From: Poriferisodalis sp965198245
GTDB taxonomy: Bacteria > Actinomycetota > Acidimicrobiia > Acidimicrobiales > Poriferisodalaceae
DNA length: 64,000 nucleotides
NCBI RefSeq assembly: GCF_965198245.1
Contig: NZ_OZ240249.1
Span: 1,860,001-1,924,000 of the forward strand
Reading direction: 5' to 3'
Shown here: positions 34,102 to 42,666 of the stretch, in pieces
How the letters are laid out: every line of letters starts with the position of its first letter
Position numbering within the stretch: the stretch's first letter is position 1
The notes under the pieces: model-generated
The model's database searches: none
Told to the model about the DNA's origin: nothing
Seen by the model: the letters and a program-made list of their open reading frames with translations, nothing else
Position numbers and translations under genes: made by a program

Positions 34102-34732
34102 TCGCCCTTTGGTCGCCGTGCTCGACTATGGCATCGGCAACCTGCGCTCGGCGCAAAAGGCGCTGGAGCGCGTGGGTGCCGATGCCTGCCTCACCGCAGA
34201 TGCAGGACTCATCGATGACGCTGATGGAGTGGTGCTGCCGGGTGTTGGCCACTTCGGCACCTGCATGAAGCAACTCCGCGCGACCGGCTTGGAACAGCCG
34301 GCTCTCCAGGCCATCGAGAGCGGACGGCCCTTCTTGGGCATCTGTGTCGGCATGCAGATGCTGTTCGAAGCCTCCGAAGAGGCCCCAGGAATACCCGGAT
34401 TGGGCGTCATGCCTGGGACAGTGCGGCTCTTGCCGGACGGCATGGTGCGCCCGCAAATGCAGTGGAACCGCCTCGACGTGCAGCGGCCGGGCTGCCCGCT
34501 GCTGGCAGGTCTGGAAGACGGCGCCTGGATGTACTTCGTCCACAGCTACGCGCCCGACACCGAGGCCGGCCTGGTGGTCGCGACCTGCGACTATCCGACA
34601 CCGATCACGGCGGTCACCCAGAGCGGCCGCACTTGGGCCACGCAATTCCATCCCGAGAAATCCGGCGACGCCGGCAAGCTGCTGGCGCAGAACTTCCTGG
34701 CTGCAGTGGCGGCAGACCGGTGCAGCCGATGA
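34088..34732 (+). CDS. hisH: Imidazole glycerol phosphate synthase, glutaminase subunit HisH
   Basis: The 214-aa class I glutamine amidotransferase supplies ammonia to HisF. The nucleophile motif GICVGMQMLFEASEE and the catalytic His/Glu in TQFHPEKSG are present, with LDYGIGNLRSAQKAL at the N-terminus and YFVHSYAP before the triad. The GTG at 34088 is chosen because GAGAGG lies about seven bases upstream and it gives the usual length. Its stop overlaps the hisA start (ATGA). Confidence 0.95.
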   Translation: MALRDRPLVAVLDYGIGNLRSAQKALERVGADACLTADAGLIDDADGVVLPGVGHFGTCMKQLRATGLEQPALQAIESGRPFLGICVGMQMLFEASEEAPGIPGLGVMPGTVRLLPDGMVRPQMQWNRLDVQRPGCPLLAGLEDGAWMYFVHSYAPDTEAGLVVATCDYPTPITAVTQSGRTWATQFHPEKSGDAGKLLAQNFLAAVAADRCSR

Positions 34733-35535
34733 GCTTCGAGCTGTATCCGGCGATCGACCTGCGCGAGGGCCGCTGCGTGCGCCTGCTGCAAGGCGACTAC
34801 GACCGCGAGGTGCGCTACGACGTCGACCCGGTCGACGTAGCGCACGAACTCGCGAAGGCAGGCGCGCGCTGGATTCACATGGTCGACCTTGACGCAGCCC
34901 GATCGGGCGTTGTCGACAGCACCAACCGGGATGTGATCCGGTCGGTCGTTGCCGCCATCGGCGATGCTGGGGTTCGCGTGCAATGCGGCGGAGGCGTACG
35001 CGGTCGCGCCAGCGCCGAGGCGCTCTTCGACGCGGGAGTCACGCGCTGCGTGGTGGGCACTGCGGCAGTCGAGAACCCGGACCTCGTGGGGGAGTTGAGT
35101 TCTGCGGGGCACCGCGTCGCCGTCGGTCTCGACGTGCGGGGAAGCGAAGTCGCGACGCGCGGCTGGGAGCATCGCAGCGGTGTGAGCCTGTCCGAGGCGC
35201 TGTCCCGGCTGGCTGGCAGCGGTGCCGAGGCGGTTGTCGTCACCCAGATCGCCCGCGATGGCATGGGCGGCGGGAGCGACCTGTCTGGCCTGCGGAACGT
35301 GCTGGACGCACCTCAGCGCCCGCCGTCCATGTCGGTGATTGCCAGCGGTGGGGTCGGCTGTCTCGCCGACATTGCCGACCTGCGTGACCTGCGTTCGGCG
35401 AATGGCCACACGCTCGCTGGGGCCATCGTCGGCAAAGCGCTCCACGATGGCGCGATCTCGCCCGGCGCCGCCGTGGTGGTGGCACGCGGGAGCGCAGCCC
35501 ATGACGAGCCGATCCCCGAGGCCGGCCAATCGTGA
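34729..35535 (+). CDS. hisA: ProFAR isomerase HisA
   Basis: The 268-aa (beta/alpha)8 isomerase has the phosphate-binding half-barrel repeats. The first catalytic aspartate is in LYPAIDLREGRCVRLLQGDY, VQCGGGVR marks the middle, and VTQIARDGMGGGSDL carries the second catalytic aspartate. VIASGGVGCLADI follows. In many actinobacteria this position holds the bifunctional PriA that also does the TrpF step; a separate trpF in this window argues for a dedicated HisA here. It is coupled to hisH. Confidence 0.93.
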   Translation: MSFELYPAIDLREGRCVRLLQGDYDREVRYDVDPVDVAHELAKAGARWIHMVDLDAARSGVVDSTNRDVIRSVVAAIGDAGVRVQCGGGVRGRASAEALFDAGVTRCVVGTAAVENPDLVGELSSAGHRVAVGLDVRGSEVATRGWEHRSGVSLSEALSRLAGSGAEAVVVTQIARDGMGGGSDLSGLRNVLDAPQRPPSMSVIASGGVGCLADIADLRDLRSANGHTLAGAIVGKALHDGAISPGAAVVVARGSAAHDEPIPEAGQS

Positions 35536-35545
35536 AGGCTTTCTC

Positions 35546-36328
35546 ATGAAGACCGTGCGGGTCATTCCCTGCTTGGATGTGGACGACGGGCGGGTGGTCA
35601 AGGGCGTCAACTTCGTCGGCCTGCGAGACGCAGGGGATCCAGTCGAGCTGGCGGCCGCCTACGACCGCCAAGGCGCCGACGAGATTGTCTTTCTCGACAT
35701 CACCGCTTCCGCTCACGACCGCGACACAATCATCGAGCTCGCCCGCCACGCCGCCGAGGAGGTGTTCATTCCCTTCACGATTGGTGGCGGCATCCGTACC
35801 GTCGACGATGCCCGGGCCCTGCTGCGGGTGGGCGCTGACAAGGTGTCGGTCAATTCGGCTGCCGTGGCCCGCCCCGAATTGGTGCGCGAGATTGCCGACG
35901 AGTTCGGCAGCCAGTGCGCCGTGGCGGCCGTGGACGCCAAGTCGAACCCTGCCGATGCAAACGGGAACACAACGTGGAATGTCTACGTCAAGGGCGGGCG
36001 CGAGGACACTGGCATCGACGCGCTGGAATGGGTACGTCGAGTAGCCGACTTGGGGGCCGGTGAGATCCTGCTGACCTCTATGGACGCCGACGGCACCAAG
36101 GCGGGCTTCGACCTGGAGCTCACCCGGGCGGTCGTCGACGCCGTCGGTATCCCTGTCGTGGCCAGCGGCGGCGTCGGCACGCTCCAGCACTTGGTGGACG
36201 GCGCTGTGATTGCCGGCGCCGATGCTGTTCTGGCTGCGTCGATCTTCCACTTCGGTGAGCACACCATCACCGACGCCAAACGGGCCCTCCTGGATGCAGG
36301 CGTCGCCGTTCGCCCTCCGTCTGACTGA
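35546..36328 (+). CDS. hisF: Imidazole glycerol phosphate synthase, cyclase subunit HisF
   Basis: The 260-aa cyclase partner of HisH has the N-terminal VRVIPCLDVDDGRVVKGVNF with the catalytic aspartate. It also has FTIGGGIRTVDDARALLRVG, ADKVSVNSAAV and the second catalytic aspartate in ILLTSMDADGTKAGFDLEL. It closes the visible his cluster (D-C-B-H-A-F); hisI, hisE and hisG are not in the window. Confidence 0.96.
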   Translation: MKTVRVIPCLDVDDGRVVKGVNFVGLRDAGDPVELAAAYDRQGADEIVFLDITASAHDRDTIIELARHAAEEVFIPFTIGGGIRTVDDARALLRVGADKVSVNSAAVARPELVREIADEFGSQCAVAAVDAKSNPADANGNTTWNVYVKGGREDTGIDALEWVRRVADLGAGEILLTSMDADGTKAGFDLELTRAVVDAVGIPVVASGGVGTLQHLVDGAVIAGADAVLAASIFHFGEHTITDAKRALLDAGVAVRPPSD

Positions 36329-36363
36329 CCTTCGCTTCAGGCCGGAGTGCGAGGACGCCGGAT

Positions 36364-36398
36364 AGCTTCAGTCTGTACTTGAAGGCGCTGAAGTAGCT
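36364..36398. repeat. Imperfect inverted repeat upstream of the acyl-CoA synthetase gene
   Basis: AGCTTCAG at 36364-36371 faces CTGAAGTAGCT at 36388-36398 with a two-base interruption. It overlaps the putative -10 box, so it could be an operator; nothing else supports this. Confidence 0.2.
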
Positions 36399-36399
36399 T
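36394..36399 (+). promoter_or_regulatory. Putative -10 element for a leaderless transcript
   Basis: TAGCTT lies seven bases before the ATG at 36407 without a Shine-Dalgarno sequence. It is the same hexamer and spacing as before the FabZ-like gene. Confidence 0.45.
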
Positions 36400-36406
36400 C
36401 GGCACA

Positions 36407-37963
36407 ATGAGCTATCCCGGCACGTTCTCGAAGACCGATCCTGACCGTCCCGCCGTGATCATGGCCCGCGACGGTCAGGTGCGGACCTTCGGCGAGCTCG
36501 AAGCCCGCAGCTCACAGTTTGCTCAGCTCATGTGGGCAGCGGATCTGCGCCCTGGCGACCATGTGGCGATCTTCGCCGACAACAACATCGGCTACTTCGA
36601 CGCCTACTGGGGCGCGATGCGCAGCGGTCTGTACTTCACGACGGTCAACCGGTACCTGACTGCGGAAGAGGCGGCGTACATCGTCAACGACTGCGGCGCT
36701 CGGGTTCTGGTGGCGTCGCCGGCGGTTGCTGAGGCTGCAACCGAGATGCTGCCGCTCATCGGCGACTGTGACGTTCGGCTCATGCTGGACGAAGTCGCCG
36801 ACGGCTTCGACTCGTTCACCGATGCGATCGCAGCCCACCCTGCCGAGCCGTTGGCGAAACAGCCACGCGGTTCGGCCATGCTCTACAGCTCGGGCACCAC
36901 CGGTCGGCCGAAGGGCATCATGCGGCCGCTCGACGGCACCTCGATCACCGATCCTGACCTGATCGGCGTCGGGCTCGTCGGAGGCATTTTCGGCATCGGC
37001 GACCGAAGCGTCTACCTGTCGCCCGCGCCGCTGTACCACTCGGCGCCGTTGTCGTTCACGACCGGCACCCAGTCGATGGGTGGCACGGCGGTGGTCATGG
37101 ACCGGTTCGATGCCGTCGAGGCGCTCTCGTACATCGAGCAGTACGGCGTCACGCACAGCCAGTGGGTGCCGACCATGTTCAGCCGGATGCTGAAGCTGCC
37201 CCCCGACGCCCGCACCCGCCACGACCTGTCGAGCCATGAGGTCGCCGTGCATGCCGCAGCGCCCTGCCCGGTCGAGGTCAAGCGTCAGATGATCGAATGG
37301 TGGGGGCCGATCCTGCACGAGTACTACGCCGGCACTGAGCTGAACGGCTTCTGCTACGTGAACTCGCCAGAATGGCTCGAGCGCCCAGGCACGGTGGGCA
37401 AGCCGCTCATCGGGGTCATTCACATCTGCGACGACGAGGGCAGCGAGCTGCCAGTAGGCGAGTCAGGCACCATCTACTTCGAGCGGGAGGTTCCGGCGTT
37501 CGAGTACCACAACGATCCAGCCAAGACCGCTGATTCCCGCCATGGCGAACACGAGCTGTGGTCAACGCTGGGCGATGTCGGACGCGTCGATGAAGACGGC
37601 TATCTCTACCTGACCGACCGCAAGGCCTTCATGATCATCTCGGGCGGGGTCAACATCTACCCCCAAGAGATCGAGGACTGCCTGGTACTGCACCCCAAGG
37701 TTGCCGACGTGGCGGTGTTCGGTGTGCCCAACGACGACTTCGGCGAAGAGGTGAAGGCCGTCGTGCAGCCGTTCGCAGGTGTCGAGGCGAGCGGTGCTCT
37801 GGCGTCCGAGCTGCTGGCATATTGCCGCGAGCACATCGCGGGCTACAAGATGCCGCGTTCGGTTGACTTCCGAGACGAGTTGCCCCGTCTTCCCACCGGC
37901 AAGCTCTACAAGCGCGTCCTGCGAGACGAGTACTGGGGCGACCGGTCCTCCCGCATCGTGTAG
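36407..37963 (+). CDS. Acyl-CoA synthetase (AMP-binding, FadD-like)
   Basis: The 518-aa adenylate-forming enzyme activates a carboxylic acid to its CoA thioester through an acyl-AMP. The P-loop-like motif YSSGTTGRPKGIM, the A5-type motif YYAGTELNG, LWSTLGDVGRVDEDGYLYL and DRKAFMIISGGVNIYPQEIE are clear. The C-terminal catalytic lysine is in RLPTGKLYKRVLRDEY. It resembles the FadD3/FadD-like group used for side-chain or medium/long-chain acids in actinobacteria. The substrate is not determinable. It is convergent with the next gene. Confidence 0.93.
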   Translation: MSYPGTFSKTDPDRPAVIMARDGQVRTFGELEARSSQFAQLMWAADLRPGDHVAIFADNNIGYFDAYWGAMRSGLYFTTVNRYLTAEEAAYIVNDCGARVLVASPAVAEAATEMLPLIGDCDVRLMLDEVADGFDSFTDAIAAHPAEPLAKQPRGSAMLYSSGTTGRPKGIMRPLDGTSITDPDLIGVGLVGGIFGIGDRSVYLSPAPLYHSAPLSFTTGTQSMGGTAVVMDRFDAVEALSYIEQYGVTHSQWVPTMFSRMLKLPPDARTRHDLSSHEVAVHAAAPCPVEVKRQMIEWWGPILHEYYAGTELNGFCYVNSPEWLERPGTVGKPLIGVIHICDDEGSELPVGESGTIYFEREVPAFEYHNDPAKTADSRHGEHELWSTLGDVGRVDEDGYLYLTDRKAFMIISGGVNIYPQEIEDCLVLHPKVADVAVFGVPNDDFGEEVKAVVQPFAGVEASGALASELLAYCREHIAGYKMPRSVDFRDELPRLPTGKLYKRVLRDEYWGDRSSRIV

Positions 37964-37975
37964 GCCTTGGCGTTG

Positions 37976-38641
37976 CTACAGGCCGGCAACGAACGAAGTG
38001 ATCTCTTCGGCGACCGCCCGGGCATGACCCATCAGGAAGTGATCGCCGCCCGCGATCACCTCGAGCTGGGTATTGGTCCAGCTCTCGGTGATCTCAGCTG
38101 CCTCGGCGGGGGAGCGGAACTGATCGTGCTGGGGCACCAGCAGCAGCTTGGGACGCGGGTCGGTTGGAGCCGACATCGTGTCGGGGTCCGCGATCCTCAG
38201 GGGCGCGGCAATTCCGATCCATGCCGCTAGTTCGTCATGATTGGCTGCGAGCGACACGTCGCCGCCGAAGGACCAGCCGGCCGATACGACCGCTGGCGCG
38301 GGATCGCTGCCGGGTTGCTCCGTGGCGAAACGCGCTGCCGCGTCGAAAGCCGCTGCCGCGTCGAGCTGCTCCGCCTTTCCATCGTCGTGGCTGCCGCCGG
38401 AACCGCCCGTGCCGCGGAAGTTGTAGCGAAGCGCTGCCACGCCGGTTGCGGGCAGGGCTCTGAAGAGATGGTCGATGAGCGGGTTCCACATGTCCCCGCC
38501 GTAGAGCGGGTGCGGGTGCGACAGCACAACAACAGCGGTGGCTGCGGATGGCCAAGCCAGCTGGGCCTCGAGCTCTGTGCCATCGGCCGCCACCACGGCG
38601 ATTGGCTGGTGTGCGACCGCTGAATTCGCTGCGTCATTCAC
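37976..38641 (-). CDS. Alpha/beta hydrolase (dienelactone-hydrolase-like)
   Basis: The 221-aa alpha/beta-hydrolase-fold protein has the strand-turn motif VVVLSHPHPLYGGDMWNPLI, RYNFRGTGGSGG, a nucleophile elbow AGWSFGGDVSLAAN (GWSFGG in place of GxSxG) and a histidine in GGDHFLMGHARAV. The aspartate is likely in VPQHDQF. This is the pattern of the KANL3/Tex30-like group often annotated as dienelactone hydrolase-like. The GTG at 38641 is chosen; the longer frame collides with the divergent GroES-like gene. Confidence 0.82.
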   Translation of the reverse strand: MNDAANSAVAHQPIAVVAADGTELEAQLAWPSAATAVVVLSHPHPLYGGDMWNPLIDHLFRALPATGVAALRYNFRGTGGSGGSHDDGKAEQLDAAAAFDAAARFATEQPGSDPAPAVVSAGWSFGGDVSLAANHDELAAWIGIAAPLRIADPDTMSAPTDPRPKLLLVPQHDQFRSPAEAAEITESWTNTQLEVIAGGDHFLMGHARAVAEEITSFVAGL

Positions 38642-38649
38642 GCTGGTGA

Positions 38650-38659
38650 ACGGTACCGT
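38650..38659. promoter_or_regulatory. Palindromic ACGGTACCGT serving two divergent starts
   Basis: This perfect 10-bp palindrome gives TACCGT on both strands. On the plus strand it ends seven bases before the GTG at 38667, and on the minus strand eight bases before the GTG at 38641. The 25-base space between the two genes holds little else, so it may act as back-to-back -10 elements. Confidence 0.4.
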
Positions 38660-38666
38660 GCGGGCG

Positions 38667-39110
38667 GTGAGTGCTCCTGAGACAAACAATGAGCACGGGG
38701 CCGGATCGGCGACCAAGGCCGCCCGACCCTCGAAGAGTCCGAAGACCGGTGCTCGCAAGGCCAAGACGCCCGTTGCGGTCGACCACGACGACGACGAGCG
38801 GCGGCCGATCAAGATGCTGCACGACCGCCTGTTGGTGCGACTCCCCAACGATGGTTCGGAGCGCCGCACAAGCGGCGGGATTCTGATTCCCGCGACCGCT
38901 CAGCAGAACAAGCGCCTCGTGTGGGCCGAAGTCGTCGGAGCGGGGCCGAACGTCCGCAGCGCCCAGGAAGGCGACCGGGTGCTGTTCAGTCCCGATGATC
39001 GCCACGAGGTCGAAGTTCACGGGGACGATTTCCTGATCCTGCGTGAGCGCGATGTCCACGCGATTGCGGCGCCCCGCATCGAGCCTGGCAGCACCGGCCT
39101 GTACTTGTGA
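38667..39110 (+). CDS. GroES-like co-chaperonin domain protein with charged N-terminal extension
   Basis: The 147-aa protein has a 50-residue Lys/Ala/Pro-rich then acidic leader (ARKAKTPVAV, DHDDDERRP) before a Cpn10 domain. The domain shows KMLHDRLLVRLPND, the mobile-loop-like region SERRTSGGILIPATAQQNK, VVGAGPNVRSAQEGDRVLFS and FLILRERDVHAI. Normal GroES is about 95-100 aa. There is no groEL next to it, so it is likely an accessory Cpn10 paralogue. The start is GTG 38667. Confidence 0.85.
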   Translation: MSAPETNNEHGAGSATKAARPSKSPKTGARKAKTPVAVDHDDDERRPIKMLHDRLLVRLPNDGSERRTSGGILIPATAQQNKRLVWAEVVGAGPNVRSAQEGDRVLFSPDDRHEVEVHGDDFLILRERDVHAIAAPRIEPGSTGLYL

Positions 39111-39131
39111 CCAATCGGTGACCCTGGACCT

Positions 39132-41321
39132 ATGACCACCGCCGACACGCAATTTCGCACGGGCGGGGGCATCACGATCTCGCTGGCAACGACCACCGTG
39201 GATGGCAATGCCGAGGTCGAAGATCTCGTGGATCGGCTGGACGAGGCCCGGGGCGTGCTGCTCTCGTCGAGCTACGAGTATCCCGGTCGCTATACCCGCT
39301 GGGACATGGGTTTCACCGATCCGCCGCTGGTCATCACCAGCCGGGCCCAGGACGTATCGGTTCGGGCGTTGAACGAACGGGGCACGGTGCTGCTCGAGCC
39401 TGTCCATGAGGCGCTGGCGGTGCTGGGAGCAGCTGCGGGCATCGTCGACTTGCGACACCACCTGAGCAAACGCGGCGGCGAAGTGGCCTGCACGATCGAG
39501 CGTCCGGAACGGCGTTTCGCGGAAGAGGAGCGCAGCCGCCAGCCGTCCACGTTCACAGTCCTGCGGTCCTTGGTCGACCTGTTCAGCTGTGACGATCCGC
39601 ACCTGGGCCTCTACGGCGCATTCGGCTACGACCTCGCTTTCCAGTTCGAGCCCATTCCCCTGACGCTGCCGCGCCCGCCCCACCAGCGCGATCTGGTGCT
39701 GTACCTGCCAGACGACCTGCTCATCGTGGATCACCAGGGCGGAATTGCGCAGCGACTGCGTTACGAGTTCGCCGCGGCCTCTCGCAGCACTGCCGGACTC
39801 GCGGGCGGTGGCGAGCGCGTCCCGTTCGAGCCTGATCTCGATCTCGAAGCGCGCCGGGACCACGAGCCGGGTGGCTATTCGGCTGGCGTGCGGGCTGCAC
39901 GCGAGTACTTCGCCCGGGGCGACCTGTTCGAGGTTGTCAGCAGCCAGATGTTCTCCGAGCCGTGTGTCGAACCGCCCTCGGAGCTGTTTCGCCGTCTCAA
40001 GGAGCAAAACCCATCGCCGTACGGATTTCTCATCAATTTGGGCAGTGCAGGCAAATCCGGCGAGTGGCTGGTGGGAGCCTCCCCGGAGATGTACGTGCGT
40101 GTCGAGGGCGACCGCGTCGAAACCTGCCCCATCTCGGGCACCATCGCTCGCGGTCAAGACCCCATCGACGATGCCTCGCAGATCTTGGCGTTGCTCAACT
40201 CGGCGAAGGACGAGTCCGAGCTGACGATGTGCACCGACGTGGATCGCAACGACAAGAGCCGCATCTGCGTGCCCGGCTCGGTGAGGGTGATCGGTCGCCG
40301 CCAGATCGAGATGTATTCGCGCCTCATCCACACCGTCGACCATGTGGAAGGCCGTCTGCGCCCCGGATTCGATGTGCTGGACGCCTTTCTGTCCCATACG
40401 TGGGCGGTGACGGTGACCGGCGCACCCAAAACGGCAGCCATGATGTTCCTAGAGCAACACGAGCGCACCGCCCGGGCCTGGTACGGCGGCGCGGTCGGCA
40501 AGGTCGGTTTCGACGGCAGTCTGAATACGGGGCTCACGCTGCGCACTATCCGGATGACGGACGGCCACGCTGAGGTGCGGGTCGGTGCCACGTTGTTGTG
40601 GGACTCGGTTCCCGACGATGAAGAGTCCGAGACCGAGCTGAAGGCATCCGCATTCCTCGACGCGATCCGGCGGCCGCGCTCGGCACCGGCCGCGGGGGCT
40701 GTTGCGGTCCAGCCGAGACATCGGCGTGTCCTGCTCGTCGACCACATGGACTCGTTCGTGCACACGCTCGCGAACTACCTGCGCCAGACCGGCGCCACCG
40801 TGGTGACGCGCAGGGCTGGCTTCCCGGCAGCGGAGATCAGTGCCGACGAGTTCGACCTCGTGGTGCTGTCGCCGGGACCGGGCCGCCCCGACGACTTCGG
40901 CATCGGCCCGGTGGTGCGCGCCACGATCGATGCCGGCCTGCCGCTCTTCGGTGTCTGTTTGGGCCTGCAGGGCATCGTGGAGTACTTCGGGGGCGAACTC
41001 GGGCAGCTGTCCACGCCGATGCACGGCAAGCCCTCTGCCATCCGCACCCTCGGCGGGCAGTTGCTCGACGGCTTGCCGAAGGAGTTCCGGGCGGGCCGCT
41101 ATCACTCGCTGTTCGCCCATCGTGCTGAGGTGCCTGACGTGCTGGAAGTGACCGCAGTGAGCCTCGACGACGACATCGTGATGGCCGTGGAGCATCGCGA
41201 ACTGCCCGTCGCGGCCGTGCAGTTCCACCCCGAGTCGATCATGTCGCTCGACGACGGTGTCGGGCTAGCGCTGATTCGCAATGCAGTGGATCGGCTGCTG
41301 CCCGGCTGGAGGAACGGATGA
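39132..41321 (+). CDS. trpEG: Fused anthranilate synthase TrpE-TrpG
   Basis: The 729-aa single-chain anthranilate synthase makes anthranilate from chorismate and glutamine. The component I domain (residues about 1-510) has FEVVSSQMFSEP, GASPEMYVRVEGDRVETCPI, the DELTMCTD-like ESELTMCTDVDRNDKSRIC and HTWAVTVTGAPK segments. The amidotransferase domain (about 535-729) has VLLVDHMDSFVHTLANYLRQ, SPGPGRPDDFG, the nucleophile GVCLGLQGIVEYFGG and VQFHPESIMS. Fused TrpEG is known in rhizobia and some other bacteria. The ygfZ-like gene overlaps its stop by four bases. Confidence 0.95.
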   Translation: MTTADTQFRTGGGITISLATTTVDGNAEVEDLVDRLDEARGVLLSSSYEYPGRYTRWDMGFTDPPLVITSRAQDVSVRALNERGTVLLEPVHEALAVLGAAAGIVDLRHHLSKRGGEVACTIERPERRFAEEERSRQPSTFTVLRSLVDLFSCDDPHLGLYGAFGYDLAFQFEPIPLTLPRPPHQRDLVLYLPDDLLIVDHQGGIAQRLRYEFAAASRSTAGLAGGGERVPFEPDLDLEARRDHEPGGYSAGVRAAREYFARGDLFEVVSSQMFSEPCVEPPSELFRRLKEQNPSPYGFLINLGSAGKSGEWLVGASPEMYVRVEGDRVETCPISGTIARGQDPIDDASQILALLNSAKDESELTMCTDVDRNDKSRICVPGSVRVIGRRQIEMYSRLIHTVDHVEGRLRPGFDVLDAFLSHTWAVTVTGAPKTAAMMFLEQHERTARAWYGGAVGKVGFDGSLNTGLTLRTIRMTDGHAEVRVGATLLWDSVPDDEESETELKASAFLDAIRRPRSAPAAGAVAVQPRHRRVLLVDHMDSFVHTLANYLRQTGATVVTRRAGFPAAEISADEFDLVVLSPGPGRPDDFGIGPVVRATIDAGLPLFGVCLGLQGIVEYFGGELGQLSTPMHGKPSAIRTLGGQLLDGLPKEFRAGRYHSLFAHRAEVPDVLEVTAVSLDDDIVMAVEHRELPVAAVQFHPESIMSLDDGVGLALIRNAVDRLLPGWRNG

Positions 41322-42199
41322 CCCTGCAGCCTCAGCTTGATCGGCTTGTTGTGGCGACCATCCCGCGCGACGTCGTGGCGGTGTCCGGACCAGAGGCGAC
41401 CGTGTATCTCCACGGTCAGATCTCTGCCGACGTGACAGCGCTGGACCCGGGCGAGAGCACCCTGTCCTTCTTGCTGGAACCGCGGGGGCGCGTTGAAGCG
41501 CTCTTCGCCATCTGCCGTACCGGACCCGACACCTACGTCGCCGACACCGAGCCCGGCTTCGGTGAGGCCATGGCCACGTCACTGGAGCGCTTCAAGCTGC
41601 GCACCCGAGTCGAGTTCACTCCCCAGCAGTGGCAGATGCACTCGCTTCGAGGTCCCGCCTCAGCCGTCGACGCACTGCAAGACGCCGTGAACGACGCAAC
41701 GGCATCGTCGTCGCTCGTTGTGCGGCGTTCGAATTGGCCGCTTGCAGCCGGGTTCGACGTCCTGGCACCGGCGCAGAGTGCGGAGAGGCCCGACTTCGCG
41801 GCGGTGGAGGTCATCTCCGCAGACGAGTACGACATATTGCGCATGGCATTCGGCTTGCCGGCGATGGGCACAGAGATCCTGCCTGGCGACATTCCCAACG
41901 AGACCGGACTCGTGGATCGCGCGGCGTCGTTCACCAAGGGCTGCTACCGCGGCCAGGAATTGGTCGAGCGGATCGACTCGCGGACGGGTGGACGCCGCAG
42001 CGTGTGCCGGCTCCGGGCTTCCGTTCCGCTCGCGCCCGACGATCGCTTGCACGACGGCACTGGCACTGCGATCGCCACCGTGCGGAATGCGGCAGCGCTC
42101 GGTGACGCCGTGGTGGGGTTCGCGCTGGCGCGCCGGGATGCCGGCAACACGGCATACACGACCGCAGGCGAACCGGTCCTGCTCGCTGAGCTGTTCTGA
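41318..42199 (+). CDS. Folate-binding YgfZ/GcvT-like protein
   Basis: The 293-aa GcvT-fold protein carries the YgfZ signature KGCYRGQELVERIDSR near residues 207-222. The early motifs are VAVSGPEATVYLHGQISADV and LSFLLEPRGRVEALF. Such proteins bind tetrahydrofolate and assist maintenance of certain iron-sulfur enzymes. Its ATG overlaps the trpEG stop, which is odd since it has no role in tryptophan synthesis; it is probably just co-transcribed. Confidence 0.9.
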   Translation: MTLQPQLDRLVVATIPRDVVAVSGPEATVYLHGQISADVTALDPGESTLSFLLEPRGRVEALFAICRTGPDTYVADTEPGFGEAMATSLERFKLRTRVEFTPQQWQMHSLRGPASAVDALQDAVNDATASSSLVVRRSNWPLAAGFDVLAPAQSAERPDFAAVEVISADEYDILRMAFGLPAMGTEILPGDIPNETGLVDRAASFTKGCYRGQELVERIDSRTGGRRSVCRLRASVPLAPDDRLHDGTGTAIATVRNAAALGDAVVGFALARRDAGNTAYTTAGEPVLLAELF

Positions 42200-42288
42200 C
42201 GGAGCCCTCTTGATCGGCCCGCTCAGAGGCCCTCACCGGTACGCTCGCAGGCTGTCGCTGACACGACTGGATCGCAGGGAGTTTCGAC

Positions 42289-42603
42289 ATGGCAAAGACC
42301 GCACTGCTGGCCAAGCTGACCGCCCAACCAGGAAAGCGCGACGATCTGCTCGCCGTGATTGCCGACATCGGCATGAGCAACGCTGCCGGAGAACCGGGCA
42401 CCGAGGTCTATGCCGCGCACAAGGACCAGAACGATGCCGATGTCGTGTGGTTCTACGAGCTGTACACCGACCAATCCGCGCTTGAATCGCATGGCGGTTC
42501 GGAGGAGATGAAGGTCTTCGGACGGGCAATGCGCGATTACATGGCGGGCCGGCCCGAGCTCATCTTCCTGGACCCGATCGTCGCCAAAGGCGTCGACTTC
42601 TGA
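42289..42603 (+). CDS. ABM-domain (antibiotic biosynthesis monooxygenase-like) protein
   Basis: The 104-aa dimeric ferredoxin-like alpha/beta-barrel protein has KTALLAKLTAQPGKRDDLLAV, an EVYAAHKDQNDADVVWFYELYTDQSAL core and a helix with GGSEEMKVFGRAM. This is typical of YgiN/ABM proteins acting on quinones or small substrates, or of unknown function. An AGGGAG sequence about ten bases upstream of the ATG can serve as its ribosome-binding site. It sits between the YgfZ-like gene and trpF. Confidence 0.85.
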   Translation: MAKTALLAKLTAQPGKRDDLLAVIADIGMSNAAGEPGTEVYAAHKDQNDADVVWFYELYTDQSALESHGGSEEMKVFGRAMRDYMAGRPELIFLDPIVAKGVDF

Positions 42604-42666
42604 CGCTGGGCCCGATACCCCAGCGCCCGATGACCCGGGGCCCCAAGCGGCGAGAGGTCACCTGAC

